A DNA stretch of 44,639 bases from Vibrionaceae bacterium (GTDB taxonomy: Bacteria > Pseudomonadota > Gammaproteobacteria > Enterobacterales > Vibrionaceae), in assembly GCA_018222805.1 (NCBI GenBank), contig JAAEZQ010000025.1:1-44639 (forward strand). The letters run 5' to 3'. The notes under the pieces are model-generated. The model was not told where the DNA came from. It made no database searches and saw only the letters and a list, made by a program, of their open reading frames with translations. Both the position numbers and the translations under genes were made by a program. Shown here piece after piece: positions 18,310 to 26,873 of this stretch. How positions within the stretch are numbered: position 1 is the stretch's first letter; each line of letters starts with the position of its first letter.

Positions 18310-20052
18310 CTATTGAATAACAACCTTAGGTGTAACGAAAATCAGCAGTTCACTTTTGCCCACTTTTTCATAACTTCTGCGGAAAAGTGCTCCTAATAAA
18401 GGCAGATCACCGAGTAATGGCACTTTGTCGACTGAGTTGGTAATGCTGTGTTGGAAAATGCCTCCAAGAACAACCGTCTCACCATTGTTCACTAAAACTT
18501 GAGTACCGATTCTCTGAGTATCTATCGTGACCGCTTCGCCAGTACCCGTTTTTACCACTTGTCCAGGCCTGTCCTGAGTGACACTTAGATCCAGTACTAA
18601 ACGGTTATCTGGTGTAATTTGTGGGGTCACTTTTAAACTTAAAACGGCTTTTTTAAAAGTAATGGCGGTGGCTCCACTCGAGGATGATTCTAGGTACGGT
18701 ATTTCTGTACCTTGTTCTATGTAGGCGGGCTTTTTGTTGGTCGTAATCAAACGAGGGCTCGAGATAATCTCAGCTTTCGACTCCTGCTGCAGCGCAGACA
18801 GTTCCAGATCGAGCAAAGTGTCAGAGCCTAACTTGGCTACCTGAAACGCAATACTGGTTGCGCTAGGGTTAGTGGCGGCTAGGTTGACGTTAAGAAAATC
18901 ATCAATTCCTACACTACTGCCATCGCCACCATCGCCACCATCGCCCTCACCTTCATACAAACCAATGGTCGCTAGGTTATTTTCAATCGAACCACCAACC
19001 GTATTATTACCGTTGATGGAAGAGAATCCCCAGCGAATGCCTAGCTCATCCATATTACCTTCACTGATAGTGACAATTCTCGCTTCGATCTGAACCTGCT
19101 TAACCGGAATGTCGAGTGACTCGATAATATCGCGAATAACCAAAATATTCTCCGGTAGCTCTCTGATCAACAACGAGTTAGTACGCTCATCAATGGTCAT
19201 ACTACCCCGCTCAGAGAGCATGCTGATATTACCTTCACCATTAATCATCTCAGCAATGTCGGACGCTTTAGCAAAGTTCACCTTAATGATTTCAGATGAC
19301 AATTCGCCCATTTCCTCTTCAAGTTGCTGCTTCTCTAATTGCTGCTTCTCTCGAAGGTCAAGCTCATCTGTCGGCGCAACAAGGATAACATTACCATCGA
19401 CACGCTTATCCAAACCTTTTACCTGCAGAATAATGTCCAAAACCTGCTGCCAAGGCACGCCATCAAGGCGCAGTGTCAGGTTACCTTCGACAGAGTCTGA
19501 GACCACCAGGTTAAACTGGTTATAATCTGCAATGAGCTGTAAGACATTCCTTACCGGAATATCCTGGAAGTTAATCGATATCAGTTTACCTTCTTTCTCT
19601 AAGATACTCTTATCCGGTACCTTTTCATCGGGCTTGAGTTTACTGACCGTAATTTCCAGATAGCGCTCCGTCAAACGGTAATCGTGAGTGTAATCCTCAC
19701 TGATATGCGCGACTAAACGGGTCGTAGAGGTGTCACGAAAGACTTCCACACTTTCCACCACCGTTGAGAAGTCTTTTACGTCAAGGAGGTATAACTGGTC
19801 ATCTTTCACTGACGTATTAAGCAAGTCTATACTTAGTCCCTCCTGAGCACGTTGAATGTCGACAATCACAGCAGGTGAAGACAGTTCCACAACGATGACC
19901 GCGTCTTTGTCCTTATTAGTGCGAAAGTCGATGCTCTTTAATGCATTAGATGTCCCACCATCAGCCAGAGCGAAAGGGGCGAATAGTAAAACTAACCAAA
20001 AGGATAGGAGCCCGGAGAGTATCCTTGGTGTACGTGTAAGTCCTTGTCTCAT
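18310..20052 (-). CDS. pilQ: Type IV pilus secretin PilQ
   Basis: PilQ forms the outer-membrane channel through which type IV pili extend. In Vibrio the homologous operon is needed for the chitin-induced competence pilus. From the ATG at 20052 (GAG at about 11 nt) the protein has 580 aa; GTG 20061 and ATG 20058 are alternatives. It has a signal peptide ending FAPFALA, an N-terminal AMIN-type region, an STN/N0 domain (ISINFQDIPVRNVLQLIADYNQFNLVVSDSVEG), an N1 domain (IIKVNFAKASDIAEMI), and the secretin core to LLIFVTPKVVIQ. A short Gly/Asp-rich loop (GEGDGGDGGDGSS) is inside the core. It is separated from pilP only by a 265-bp inserted element. Confidence 0.95.
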   Translation of the reverse strand: MRQGLTRTPRILSGLLSFWLVLLFAPFALADGGTSNALKSIDFRTNKDKDAVIVVELSSPAVIVDIQRAQEGLSIDLLNTSVKDDQLYLLDVKDFSTVVESVEVFRDTSTTRLVAHISEDYTHDYRLTERYLEITVSKLKPDEKVPDKSILEKEGKLISINFQDIPVRNVLQLIADYNQFNLVVSDSVEGNLTLRLDGVPWQQVLDIILQVKGLDKRVDGNVILVAPTDELDLREKQQLEKQQLEEEMGELSSEIIKVNFAKASDIAEMINGEGNISMLSERGSMTIDERTNSLLIRELPENILVIRDIIESLDIPVKQVQIEARIVTISEGNMDELGIRWGFSSINGNNTVGGSIENNLATIGLYEGEGDGGDGGDGSSVGIDDFLNVNLAATNPSATSIAFQVAKLGSDTLLDLELSALQQESKAEIISSPRLITTNKKPAYIEQGTEIPYLESSSSGATAITFKKAVLSLKVTPQITPDNRLVLDLSVTQDRPGQVVKTGTGEAVTIDTQRIGTQVLVNNGETVVLGGIFQHSITNSVDKVPLLGDLPLLGALFRRSYEKVGKSELLIFVTPKVVIQ

Positions 20053-20090
20053 TATCATCACTCAATATCAAAAATAAATGCAGGTATATT

Positions 20091-20359
20091 TAGGGTCTGT
20101 TTACCTTTCGCGGTTAAATTTTGTTCGAGTTAAAAGCGTTTTAATCGCGGCGAGAGGGTTGTAGCCTAGTCATTCTAAGCAAAACACCTCTCAACAAAGA
20201 GTAAAACGCTTTTAGCCGAACCCTTCGGGCAGCGCTTGTGGGGCCTTTCTACTGCGTTATCGACTTATCAGGTAGAGCAACTACACTTCAAAGCCTCTGC
20301 CTTGTATACAGACCCCACAAGCTGCTGCAAAAATCAGCTCGAAAGGTCAACAGACCCTA
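20091..20359. mobile_element. 265-bp MITE-like element with TA target duplication, between pilP and pilQ
   Basis: The ends are near-perfect inverted repeats: TAGGGTCTGTTTACCTTTCG at 20091-20110, and at 20340-20359 the same sequence inverted with one mismatch (19 of 20). The outermost TA on each side is best read as a target duplication, as in IS630/Tc1-mariner elements. There is no transposase gene. The interior has two further long inverted repeats: TAAAAGCGTTTT at 20131-20142 with its complement at 20203-20214 (and GAGAGG 20152-20157 with CCTCTC 20187-20192), and GCTTGTGGGG at 20234-20243 with its complement at 20313-20322. Removing the element with one TA rejoins pilP to a TAA stop. A non-autonomous element is the best reading. 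Confidence 0.85.
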
Positions 20360-20872
20360 CCTCAAAGCCAGCTTGACCTTACGTTTCTGCCAGCACCCCA
20401 AACCATCAGGAAGTGTTTCGTCGATCAATAAATAGGTGTGGGTAATTTGGGTGACCTTACCGTTGTTACGTCCTAGGTACTGCCCGGGCGCGACTTTGTA
20501 TACTGTTCCATTGGGTGCCTGCACAAGCCCGGATACCGTGCTGTCCATACCCATCACTCCTTTCAGACGTAGCTGACTTAACGGGAATTGCTCTAGTTTG
20601 CCTGTGCGTGTTCTGGAAGGTGGCTGCCAGCAATCTTTTCTCGCAATGGGTTGAGTCGCTATCGTCGCCTCTTGGGGTAGTTCAAAAGGGGCTCGCAGCA
20701 CTTGAGGTTCGTATAGAACCGCCACGTATTTATCCGCAGGCTTGAGCTTCTCAACATCGTGCTTTGCCTGGCTTTCTACATCACGAATATAGTCCGTTAG
20801 CGATTCATCATTTGCCTGACACCCCGCCAGCAACACCCCTACCAGAGCAATCAGTAAAGATTTATTTTTCAT
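20357..20872 (-). CDS. pilP: Type IV pilus lipoprotein PilP
   Basis: PilP links the inner-membrane PilN-PilO complex to the N0 domain of the PilQ secretin. The 171-aa precursor has a lipoprotein signal (KNKSLLIALVGVLLAGC, lipobox LAGC with lipidated C18), a flexible linker, and the compact beta-domain (QFPLSQLRLKGVMGMDSTVSGLVQAPNGTVYKVAPGQYLGRNNGKVTQI), the HofP/PilP signature. It overlaps the end of pilO by 11 bp. Its TAG stop codon is formed by the first bases of the inserted element's terminal repeat. The ancestral stop at this place would have been TAA, so the protein is unchanged. Confidence 0.94.
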   Translation of the reverse strand: MKNKSLLIALVGVLLAGCQANDESLTDYIRDVESQAKHDVEKLKPADKYVAVLYEPQVLRAPFELPQEATIATQPIARKDCWQPPSRTRTGKLEQFPLSQLRLKGVMGMDSTVSGLVQAPNGTVYKVAPGQYLGRNNGKVTQITHTYLLIDETLPDGLGCWQKRKVKLALR

Positions 20873-21455
20873 CTTTCTTTTCCTCTGGTTTGAACTGATA
20901 GGTATTTGCTCTTACTCGGAAGTGCAGTGTTTGACTCTCCTGACTGACGCGCTGCCAAGTTACATCTTTAAAGGTGATGATGCGCGGTAAGGTTGCAATC
21001 GCTTGTGAAAAGCGCCCAATGTCATGAAAATCACCAGTTAACTCGATGTTAAGTGGCAGTCGATATAAAAAGTGATCAGACTGTTTTTCTCCCCAGTCAA
21101 TGCGGGTGAAGGTCAGTTTATTGTCTATCCCGAGTTCATTGACGGATGCCAGCATGGTGGCTAACTCTTTCTGAGCAGGCAATTGCCGTAACAACAATTC
21201 GTAACGAGTGGTCAGCTCATCCAATTGAGATTGGAGCTGAGGTAATGCGGCAACTTTGTTAGCTTTAATACGTAACGCGATTTTGAGTGTTTCTTCCTGC
21301 TGTATGAGGTCGTTTAACCGCTCTTCCTTAGGCACCAGGTAAAACCAATAGCCGAAGCCTTGGAGTAGGAGGATCAACAAGCTAATGGTTATCAACTGAG
21401 GAATAAAAGGCCACTCAGCAATCTCATCCATTTCAAGATCTTGCCAATTAACCAT
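20862..21455 (-). CDS. pilO: Type IV pilus inner-membrane protein PilO
   Basis: PilO pairs with PilN in the inner-membrane alignment platform of the pilus machine. It is 197 aa with a short cytoplasmic N-terminus, one membrane helix (about residues 19-40, PQLITISLLILLLQGFGYWFYLV), a periplasmic coiled coil (KEERLNDLIQQEETLKIALRIKANKVAALPQLQSQLDELTTRYELLLRQLP) and a ferredoxin-like domain (HFLYRLPLNIELTGDFHDIGRFSQAIATLPRIITFKDV). The overlaps with pilN (8 bp) and pilP (11 bp) indicate translational coupling. Confidence 0.94.
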   Translation of the reverse strand: MVNWQDLEMDEIAEWPFIPQLITISLLILLLQGFGYWFYLVPKEERLNDLIQQEETLKIALRIKANKVAALPQLQSQLDELTTRYELLLRQLPAQKELATMLASVNELGIDNKLTFTRIDWGEKQSDHFLYRLPLNIELTGDFHDIGRFSQAIATLPRIITFKDVTWQRVSQESQTLHFRVRANTYQFKPEEKKDEK

Positions 21456-22023
21456 TCTGATCTCCCTCCCCCTGCTCTACCGCCTTAAACATGAAAGACA
21501 CTGTAAAAGTCTGAAATTCTTTGCCGAAACGTGCTTTGCCATGAACGATAGAGTGCATTTCAACGTCCAATAGTTTTGCTGAGCGCTCCATGTTATCGAG
21601 CATGGTTGCCAGACGAGGTGTGCTATCTGAAATACCCGCGATTTCGATTTCCAGATCATTCATTATGATCTTGTCTACATACACGCCTTCAGGAATAACT
21701 GAAGGCATCAGATTCATGAATTCGGTGGTTTTGTTACGGCCATTTTGCAAGCCTTCGACTACCTTCAGGCGTTCTAATATTTTGCCATGCTCTTGCTCTG
21801 CAATTTTCATCGCATTAATACGTTGATCGAGCTCGGCAATATAGTGAGTAAGGTAATCGAGTCGGTTTTGCTGTTGATCTTGTTGGTACTCATAAAACTT
21901 ACCGATCCCCCATTGAACGCCAACAGCAAAAAACAATCCTAAAATGATCATTCCAACAAAACGACGGCGATGTTCTTCCCTCTGGTTTTCCCGCCAGGGC
22001 AATAGGTTAATTCGATATAGCAC
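21448..22023 (-). CDS. pilN: Type IV pilus inner-membrane protein PilN
   Basis: PilN anchors cytoplasmic PilM through its conserved N-terminal peptide, visible here as YRINLLPWRENQR. A membrane helix follows (about residues 22-42, FVGMIILGLFFAVGVQWGIGKF), then a coiled coil with an RLDYLTHYIAELDQRI register, and a periplasmic domain (LMPSVIPEGVYVDKIIMNDLEIEIAGIS). The length, 191 aa, is normal. It overlaps pilM by 17 bp and pilO by 8 bp. Confidence 0.94.
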   Translation of the reverse strand: MLYRINLLPWRENQREEHRRRFVGMIILGLFFAVGVQWGIGKFYEYQQDQQQNRLDYLTHYIAELDQRINAMKIAEQEHGKILERLKVVEGLQNGRNKTTEFMNLMPSVIPEGVYVDKIIMNDLEIEIAGISDSTPRLATMLDNMERSAKLLDVEMHSIVHGKARFGKEFQTFTVSFMFKAVEQGEGDQNG

Positions 22024-23023
22024 GACGACCTCCTAACCATTGAATACCTCGTACTGCCAACCCAGCTGCAGTTGAAAAGTGTTGCCAGTCCACCGCTTGA
22101 CGCTTACGTTTGGCAACGTTCATTTCAAATAAACCCAACGGGTTCAGTAATTCGCACTCGAGCGCTAATTGATGCGAAAGCTCCTCAGCCAACATCGGCG
22201 TTGCTGCGCCGTCACCGGATAACCAAATGCCTTTGATGTTTTGTGCCCCATTAATGGACGTATACAGCTGTATCTGGCGTTTTACGCGATCAACCATCTG
22301 ACGATTGAATTGATTCGTTTTGGCTTGACCCTCTTCGGACAGAGGACTTTCCGGAGTCGTGACCTGAATAGAACCTGTTCCACAGACAAATTCTTTATAG
22401 AACAGCTCGTCTTGCTCGGTGAACATCGTGAATGAACTTGACAGAGAACCAACATCGAGCAAACCGTACTTACTTTTGTCAGGAAAACGCTCTACAGCCA
22501 GTTTCCATATCTGCCCGAGGCTTTGTGAATGAACATCAACCAGGACAGGTTTGAGGCCAGACTTGCGTATTGCTTCTACCCGGCTCTCTACGACATCTTT
22601 ACGGGTCGCAAACACTTGGTAGCTATCAGGCCCTCGTTGGCCTTTTTCCGTATTGAGACGAACAAAATCCAGACTCAACTCTTCAACAGGGAAAGGAGAT
22701 TGATGAGAAAAAACCTGTACTACCGCGAACTCTATTTCGTTCTCTTCGGTATTTTGTTCAATGTGCAGTTTCTTGCTGATAACCGCATTATCCGGGACTG
22801 AAATTGCCACTTTACTCGCACCAAATGGCAACTCTTTTTTCACCTGTTTAAGGGTATTTACAATTTCTTGATGATTTATGGTGTTGTTTTCAGCGACAAT
22901 ACCATCCTTAAGTAATATTTCTTTGTAACCCAACAAGGCAAATTGATCGCCATTGGGTTTAAGTACGACGGCTTTGAGGCTGTTATGGCCTATATCTATG
23001 CCTGTAACGATTCGCTTATCCAT
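22007..23023 (-). CDS. pilM: Type IV pilus assembly ATPase-like protein PilM
   Basis: PilM is an actin/FtsA-like cytoplasmic protein that caps the PilN tail. The 338-aa product begins with the nucleotide-binding motif VTGIDIGHNSLKAVVLK and contains a second phosphate motif in GLLDVGSLSSSFTMF and the adenosine region GIWLSGDGAATPML. It is the first gene of pilMNOPQ and is divergent from mrcA, the arrangement found in V. cholerae and many gammaproteobacteria. The 143-bp gap with mrcA holds the operon promoter; I could not single out regulator sites. Confidence 0.95.
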   Translation of the reverse strand: MDKRIVTGIDIGHNSLKAVVLKPNGDQFALLGYKEILLKDGIVAENNTINHQEIVNTLKQVKKELPFGASKVAISVPDNAVISKKLHIEQNTEENEIEFAVVQVFSHQSPFPVEELSLDFVRLNTEKGQRGPDSYQVFATRKDVVESRVEAIRKSGLKPVLVDVHSQSLGQIWKLAVERFPDKSKYGLLDVGSLSSSFTMFTEQDELFYKEFVCGTGSIQVTTPESPLSEEGQAKTNQFNRQMVDRVKRQIQLYTSINGAQNIKGIWLSGDGAATPMLAEELSHQLALECELLNPLGLFEMNVAKRKRQAVDWQHFSTAAGLAVRGIQWLGGRRAISN

Positions 23024-23166
23024 CTTCTACTCTCGCTCCGAAATTTCTTCGTGCAAAGGTTGTTATTAACACTCAAATAAGAGTTAATATCTCTATGTGC
23101 TAAATTTTTGACCTAAGAGTACAAGGGTTTGCAGTTACACAGCCTCAACCAATCAGGGATTCTCCG

Positions 23167-25734
23167 GTGAAGTTCATAAAGCGTTTATTTTTATTAACAT
23201 TGATTTGCATAATTCTTGGAGTCACCACTATTTTTGGCTTCTATCAGTACGTGAAGCCTGAATTACCAGATGTTGCAACTCTAAAAGACGTTGAATTACA
23301 AACACCTATGCAGGTGTTTAGTCAAGACGGGAAGCTGATCGCACAGTTCGGTGAAAAGCGTCGCATTCCTGTCACTTATGATGAAATTCCTCAAGACTTG
23401 ATTCATGCGTTAATCGCAACAGAAGACAGCCGTTTTTACGAGCATCCAGGTATCGACCCGATCGGTATCACTCGTGCTGCAGTAGTCGTTGCGCTTTCTG
23501 GTTCAGCAAAGCAAGGGGCGAGTACCATTACGCAGCAGTTGGCACGTAATTTCTTCTTGTCAAATGAGAAGAAATTGATGCGTAAAATTAAAGAGATTTT
23601 CATCGCAATCCACATTGAGCAGCTGCTAAGTAAACAAGAGATCATGGAGCTTTATGTCAACAAGATCTTCCTCGGCTACCGATCCTATGGTTTTGGTGCC
23701 GCTGCACAGGTCTACTTTGGCAAGAGTCTCAGCGAGCTGACACTTAGTGAGATTGCAACTTTGGCTGGTATGCCAAAAGCACCATCGACCATGAATCCAA
23801 TTTACTCATTGGAGCGTGCAACCAACCGTCGTAATGTCGTGTTAATGCGTATGCTTGATGAAAATTACATTACGCAAGAGCAATACGATGAAGCACGTAA
23901 TGAGACTATCATCGCGAGCTATCACAGCGCAGAGATCGAGTTATCAGCGCCTTATGTTGCCGAATTAGCTCGTTCTTGGGCCGTGAAAGAGTTCGGTGAA
24001 GAAAAAGCCTACACGTCAGGTATGAATATCTACATGACGGTGAACTCTAAACTTCAGGATGCCGCAAATACTGCCGCAGTGAACAACTTACTCGCCTACG
24101 ATGAACGCCATGGTTATCGTGGAGCAGAAAAGACGCTTTGGAAAAACGGTGAAAGTGCTTGGGATACAGAGCAAATTGAACAACACCTTAAAAAGCAACC
24201 AACCTATGGTGACCTTTCCCCTGCAGTGATAATCAAAGTAGAAGGGAAAACAGCTCAGGTATGGGTGAAGAACAATCAGGAACAAACAATCCCTTGGTCA
24301 GGAATGAGCTGGGCACGTAAATACCTGACTGATAATCGTCAAGGCTCAGCACCAAAATCAGCGCAGGATATCCTCGCTGCTGGTCAGCAAGTTTGGGTCC
24401 GTGAGATTAGCTCTACCGATGACCAAGGTAATACGGTTCAAAATTGGAAGCTGAGTCAGGTTCCAAATGCCAATACTGCGTTCGTTGCGATGAACCCTGA
24501 AAATGGTGCAATCCTGTCAATGGTAGGCGGCTTTAACTTTATTCACAGCAAGTTTAACCGTGCGACAATGTCAGTGCGTCAGGTTGGTTCGAGTATCAAG
24601 CCTTTCATTTATTCTGCTGCTATCGAGAAAGGTCTGACGCTGGCAACTCTCGTGAATGATGCACCTATCAACAAATGGGATGCAGGCTCAGGCTCAGCAT
24701 GGCGACCAAAAAATTCACCACCAACTTACGGAGGTCCAACTCGTCTTCGTATCGGCCTAGCTCAATCGAAGAACGTGATGGCTGTTCGTACATTACGCGA
24801 AGTGGGTCTCGATGAAACACGTCAATACCTAACGCGCTTTGGTTTCGACATTAGCGATGTCCCTCGCTCAGAAACCATTGCTCTTGGTGCTGGCAGCTTA
24901 ACGCCGATGAAAGTCGCGCAAGGTTATTCAGTGTTTGCAAATGGTGGTTACTATGTCGAACCGTTCTATGTCGACCGAATTGAAGATGCGTTTGGCGAAG
25001 TGCTGTTTAAAGCGAACCCTAAGAGCGTTTGTAAACAGAACTGCCCACAAGTCGTCGAACAATACACCGAGAATCGCTTTGCGAATGAATTTGGTGAGCA
25101 AGATGTAGAGGTTGAAGGTTTAGCAACTGACAACGCGTTAGAAAGTGATGAGCCGCAATATGCTCCTCAGGTCATTTCGCAAGAAAATGCATTCCTGATG
25201 CGTGAAATGATGTACAGCAATATTTGGGGTGGCGGTGACTGGCATGAAGGTACTGGCTGGAATGGTACAGGTTGGCGCGCGCAAGCATTGAAACGTCGTG
25301 ACATTGGCGGTAAGACAGGCACAACTAATGACTCTAAAGACGCCTGGTATAATGGTTATGGACCAGGTGTTGTGGCTGTCGCTTGGGTTGGCTTTGATGA
25401 CCACTCCAGAGCTCTGGGTCGTGCTACGGTAAACAGTAACCTCGGTCAAGGACAAGTATCAGGTGCAGAGGCTGGCGGTAAAACAGCCGAGCCAGCTTGG
25501 ATAGACTTTATGCGTGTTGCACTTGAAAACACACCTGAGCAGAGTAAGCAGGTTCCAGACAACGTTGTTCAAGTACGTATTGATCGTAGCAGCGGCTTGC
25601 TGACCGACAACGTAGATGGCAGCTCCATGATGGAATACTTCGAGAAAGGCACAGAGCCAACCGAATACTCCGGTAGCTTGCTGGAAGACAGTATTTACTC
25701 CAGCGGTGGCGGAACAACGGAAGAGCTGTTCTAA
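23167..25734 (+). CDS. mrcA: Penicillin-binding protein 1A
   Basis: PBP1a is a bifunctional inner-membrane enzyme that polymerises and cross-links peptidoglycan. The 855-aa protein has a short cytoplasmic tail and one membrane helix (about residues 6-27). The GT51 transglycosylase domain has E86 in ATEDSRFYEHPG and the GASTITQQLARNFFL motif. The OB-like insert region follows. The transpeptidase domain has catalytic S475 in the SSIK box, the SKN motif (QSKNVMAVRTL) and KTG at 716-718. The C-terminal tail is Ser/Gly/Glu-rich. It is divergent from pilMNOPQ and monocistronic, with a strong terminator. Confidence 0.97.
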   Translation: MKFIKRLFLLTLICIILGVTTIFGFYQYVKPELPDVATLKDVELQTPMQVFSQDGKLIAQFGEKRRIPVTYDEIPQDLIHALIATEDSRFYEHPGIDPIGITRAAVVVALSGSAKQGASTITQQLARNFFLSNEKKLMRKIKEIFIAIHIEQLLSKQEIMELYVNKIFLGYRSYGFGAAAQVYFGKSLSELTLSEIATLAGMPKAPSTMNPIYSLERATNRRNVVLMRMLDENYITQEQYDEARNETIIASYHSAEIELSAPYVAELARSWAVKEFGEEKAYTSGMNIYMTVNSKLQDAANTAAVNNLLAYDERHGYRGAEKTLWKNGESAWDTEQIEQHLKKQPTYGDLSPAVIIKVEGKTAQVWVKNNQEQTIPWSGMSWARKYLTDNRQGSAPKSAQDILAAGQQVWVREISSTDDQGNTVQNWKLSQVPNANTAFVAMNPENGAILSMVGGFNFIHSKFNRATMSVRQVGSSIKPFIYSAAIEKGLTLATLVNDAPINKWDAGSGSAWRPKNSPPTYGGPTRLRIGLAQSKNVMAVRTLREVGLDETRQYLTRFGFDISDVPRSETIALGAGSLTPMKVAQGYSVFANGGYYVEPFYVDRIEDAFGEVLFKANPKSVCKQNCPQVVEQYTENRFANEFGEQDVEVEGLATDNALESDEPQYAPQVISQENAFLMREMMYSNIWGGGDWHEGTGWNGTGWRAQALKRRDIGGKTGTTNDSKDAWYNGYGPGVVAVAWVGFDDHSRALGRATVNSNLGQGQVSGAEAGGKTAEPAWIDFMRVALENTPEQSKQVPDNVVQVRIDRSSGLLTDNVDGSSMMEYFEKGTEPTEYSGSLLEDSIYSSGGGTTEELF

Positions 25735-25751
25735 GGATATACTGCAAAATA

Positions 25752-25780
25752 AAACAGGGGAGCCAGTGGCTCCCCTGTTT
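25752..25780. terminator. Bidirectional terminator between mrcA and oxyR
   Basis: A perfect 13-bp stem AAACAGGGGAGCC / GGCTCCCCTGTTT with a 3-nt loop, flanked by A/T-rich arms that extend the pairing. It sits 17 nt after mrcA and 25 nt before the end of oxyR, which converges. Confidence 0.93.
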
Positions 25781-25805
25781 ATTTTCTAAAATCAACTCAT
25801 CGCTA

Positions 25806-26714
25806 TTAAGCCGCTATCGAAGATGAGTAACTCGCCAGAATATCTTTGATCTTCGCCGCTAATGCTTCAAAACGCGCTCGAAGTGGTGAACCAGGCCGAT
25901 ACACCAGCACAATCTTACGTGAGGGGGTAGGATTTACTGCCGGAATGTAACTAACTCCATCTTTTTGCTTCTCAAGCGGCAGGGATAGCTGAGGTAGCAA
26001 AGTGATCCCCGCACCAGCAGCCACCATGTTACGTAAAGTCTCTAAGCTCGTGGCTTTGAATCGTTCATCATCTTTTGCTCCTGCAGCAAAACAGAAGCCT
26101 AACGCCTGATCACGTAAACAATGGCCATCACCGAGTGCCAATACCGTTTTACCCTTCAGCGACATCATGTCGACCTGCTCTAACGATGCCCATTCATGAT
26201 CGCAGGGTACGGCAATACTTAAAGGCTCGTTATACACTTCTATTTCTTTGAATGGTTCGGTTTCGACCACTGAGGCCAATACCAGACAATCCAACTTACC
26301 TTCTTCCAGTTGATGCACCAGCTGATGAGTCTGAGCTTCATGCAGGAATAACTCCAGCTCCGGAAATTCTACTTTTAGATCGGGAAGAATCTTAGGTAAC
26401 AAGTAAGGACCAACGGTGGGAATAAAGCCAATATGCAATGGGCCAGTCATCGCACCGTTTTGACCGCTAGCCATGTCCTTAAACATTTTCACTTCACTTA
26501 AAATACGTTTTGCTTGATCCACCAGCTGCAAGCCCGAGTCGGTAAACAGAACACGGCGGCTACTACGCTCCAAAAGCGTCGTTCCAAGCTCGTCTTCTAA
26601 CTTACGGATTTGTCCGCTAAGGGTCGGCTGGCTAACAAAACATGCTTCTGCCGCTTTACGGAAGTGTTTATGTTCCGCAAGCGCTACAAGGTACTCAAAG
26701 TCCCTAATATTCAT
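25806..26714 (-). CDS. oxyR: Peroxide-sensing LysR-type regulator OxyR
   Basis: OxyR activates antioxidant genes when H2O2 oxidises a cysteine pair. From the ATG at 26714 the protein is 302 aa, and it has the LysR winged helix (MNIRDFEYLVALAEHKHFRKAAEACFVSQPTLSGQIRKLEDELG). The redox cysteines fall at C199 and C208 (GDGHCLRDQALGFC), the same numbering as E. coli OxyR. The frame is open 25 codons upstream, but that segment reads through the operator and is not family-like. It diverges from the Prx-Grx gene, with an OxyR operator between them. Confidence 0.96.
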   Translation of the reverse strand: MNIRDFEYLVALAEHKHFRKAAEACFVSQPTLSGQIRKLEDELGTTLLERSSRRVLFTDSGLQLVDQAKRILSEVKMFKDMASGQNGAMTGPLHIGFIPTVGPYLLPKILPDLKVEFPELELFLHEAQTHQLVHQLEEGKLDCLVLASVVETEPFKEIEVYNEPLSIAVPCDHEWASLEQVDMMSLKGKTVLALGDGHCLRDQALGFCFAAGAKDDERFKATSLETLRNMVAAGAGITLLPQLSLPLEKQKDGVSYIPAVNPTPSRKIVLVYRPGSPLRARFEALAAKIKDILASYSSSIAA

Positions 26715-26740
26715 AACACACGACTCGCTTCTATTTATTG

Positions 26741-26777
26741 ATAGTTGACACCTATCAAAACCATAACACCAAACGAT
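26741..26777. promoter_or_regulatory. OxyR operator between oxyR and the Prx-Grx gene
   Basis: The first half, ATAGTTGACACCTAT (26741-26755), fits the OxyR pattern ATAG-N7-CTAT, including the internal T and A. A 7-nt spacer follows, then ATAACACCAAACGAT (26763-26777), a weaker second half in the correct register. A TATAAT at 26788-26793 just downstream, with a poor -35, fits an activator-dependent promoter for the Prx-Grx gene. Binding here could also repress oxyR itself. Confidence 0.8.
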
Positions 26778-26873
26778 TACAGCTATCAAAAGATTTTTAT
26801 AATAATAGGCCTAACCAAACAGAACAGACACGAGCTAAACGCTCAAAACTAAAAAGAATTTTTAAGGAATACA

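Noticed and set aside
18900..18960. Short Gly/Asp-rich triplet repeats in pilQ (GDGGDGGDG)
   Set aside because: A few in-frame codon repeats coding for a flexible loop; not a separate repeat element.
25508..25795. 95-codon minus-strand ORF over the end of mrcA and its terminator
   Set aside because: It is antisense to strongly conserved mrcA sequence and crosses the terminator; composition is that of a shadow frame.
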